A stretch of DNA of 64,000 nucleotides from Caenorhabditis remanei. Taxonomy: Eukaryota > Nematoda > Chromadorea > Rhabditida > Rhabditidae. The stretch covers positions 14,508,001-14,572,000 of the forward strand of contig NC_071328.1 in the NCBI RefSeq assembly GCF_010183535.1. Reading direction: 5' to 3'. Below the pieces are notes generated by a model that was not told the origin of the DNA, did no database searches, and worked only from the letters and a program-made list of their open reading frames with translations. Below are positions 63,367-64,000 of the stretch, piece after piece. Numbering within the stretch: position 1 is the first letter of the stretch; every line of letters starts with the position of its first letter. Made by a program: the position numbers and the translations under genes.

Positions 63367-64000
63367 CTGAAAATGTGAATTTTAAGCCTAATTTCTAGGA
63401 AAAAAAAACGAGAATCTGTCCAGAATCCACTCATCTGATGACCGTCTGAATTCAAATTGTCCGATTGCCGCCGTCGGAGGAGTACGGTGTGCATTTGTCT
63501 GCATGCATCAGATACTACGCGCAATTGCGGACATTGGGAAATTTCATTTTTTGTCGACACGGGGAATCCTATTTTTGGCCGATTTTGAAGATTTTTTATG
63601 GTTTTTTGGGGTTTTTAAGGTTAAAATGTTAAGAAAAACGAGTTTTAGGTAGCTAGAATCGTTAAAAAATCAATTTTTAGCCTGGAAGTGTTGATTTTTT
63701 GTATTTTAGTTACTCAAAAGTTGGTGAAATTCATTTTGACCTTTTCTGTGAGGTTTTGATCGTTTTCTGATGATTTTTGAGTTGAAAATTCAAGAAAAAC
63801 GAGTTTTTTAAGGCTGGAAACCTAGAAAAACCGATTTTTCACCCTGAAAATGTTTATTTTCGATTTTTAGTAACACAAAAGTTGGTAAAGTCCATTTTGA
63901 CGTTTTTCGAGGGTTTTTGGGGTCATTAGAGTTAAAATATTGAAAAAATCTGGTTTTGAACTGTTAAAACCATAGAAAAAATCTATTTTTATTCAGAAAA
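63367..64000. other. Upstream of the CSRNP-like start; possible 5' exon
   Basis: On the minus strand 63420-63560 is open and reads QMHTVLLRRRQSDNLNSDGH near its end, with basic, non-repetitive composition. No donor joins it to the ATG at 63366 in frame. It may be a 5' UTR exon or part of an upstream gene. The remainder to 64000 is AT-rich. Confidence 0.3.

Overview
The window looks like nuclear DNA from a nematode, most probably Caenorhabditis. Coding exons are short to medium, introns have TTTTCAG acceptors and GTAAGT-type donors, AATAAA signals occur, and a nematode-type small-RNA polymerase (EGO-1/RRF-1 class) is present. No bacterial-style operon, rRNA or CRISPR was seen. All gene models come from reading splice junctions by eye, with phases checked exon by exon.

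Layout. (1) About 0-26 kb is a gene-poor, repeat-dominated region on both strands. It holds two ~925-bp Tc1/mariner deletion derivatives (9990-10915 and 17281-18205), two hAT-like miniature elements with purine minisatellite cores (1764-2269, 24942-25099) and a third, GGCCC-rich hAT-like element (4499-4795). It also holds several palindromic MITEs, four copies of a small repeat-associated protein family, and scattered plus-strand exons of small unrecognised genes (about 3.2-4.3, 12.5, 14.8-15.5, 16.3-16.6, 21.6-22.0 kb). (2) 26.2-38.1 kb, minus strand, is a complete 14-exon RNA-dependent RNA polymerase of the EGO-1/RRF-1 family (1,628 codons, DLDGD catalytic motif). Its longer introns are loaded with palindromic repeats and tRNA-like (A/B-box) sequences. 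(3) 39.1-63.4 kb, minus strand, is a 12-exon gene of the CSRNP/AXUD1 family (cysteine/serine-rich nuclear protein; about 1,028 codons from the first ATG seen). It has a 10.5-kb intron and very repeat-rich introns. The 5' limit of this gene is uncertain.

Functional picture. The polymerase should make secondary siRNAs from target RNAs in germline or somatic RNAi. CSRNP proteins are nuclear DNA-binding transcription regulators. The two genes lie head-to-tail, about 1 kb apart, and nothing shows that they act together. The most striking feature is the repeats. A few short motifs (AAAAGTGGGCGGAGC; ACGCGTCAAAGGCGCGCCAG; CACTTGTCCACGAGGACTAC) recur many times. One of them also lies inside coding exons of both large genes, and many copies are paired as inverted repeats able to form dsRNA inside the introns of a gene that itself works on dsRNA and siRNA.
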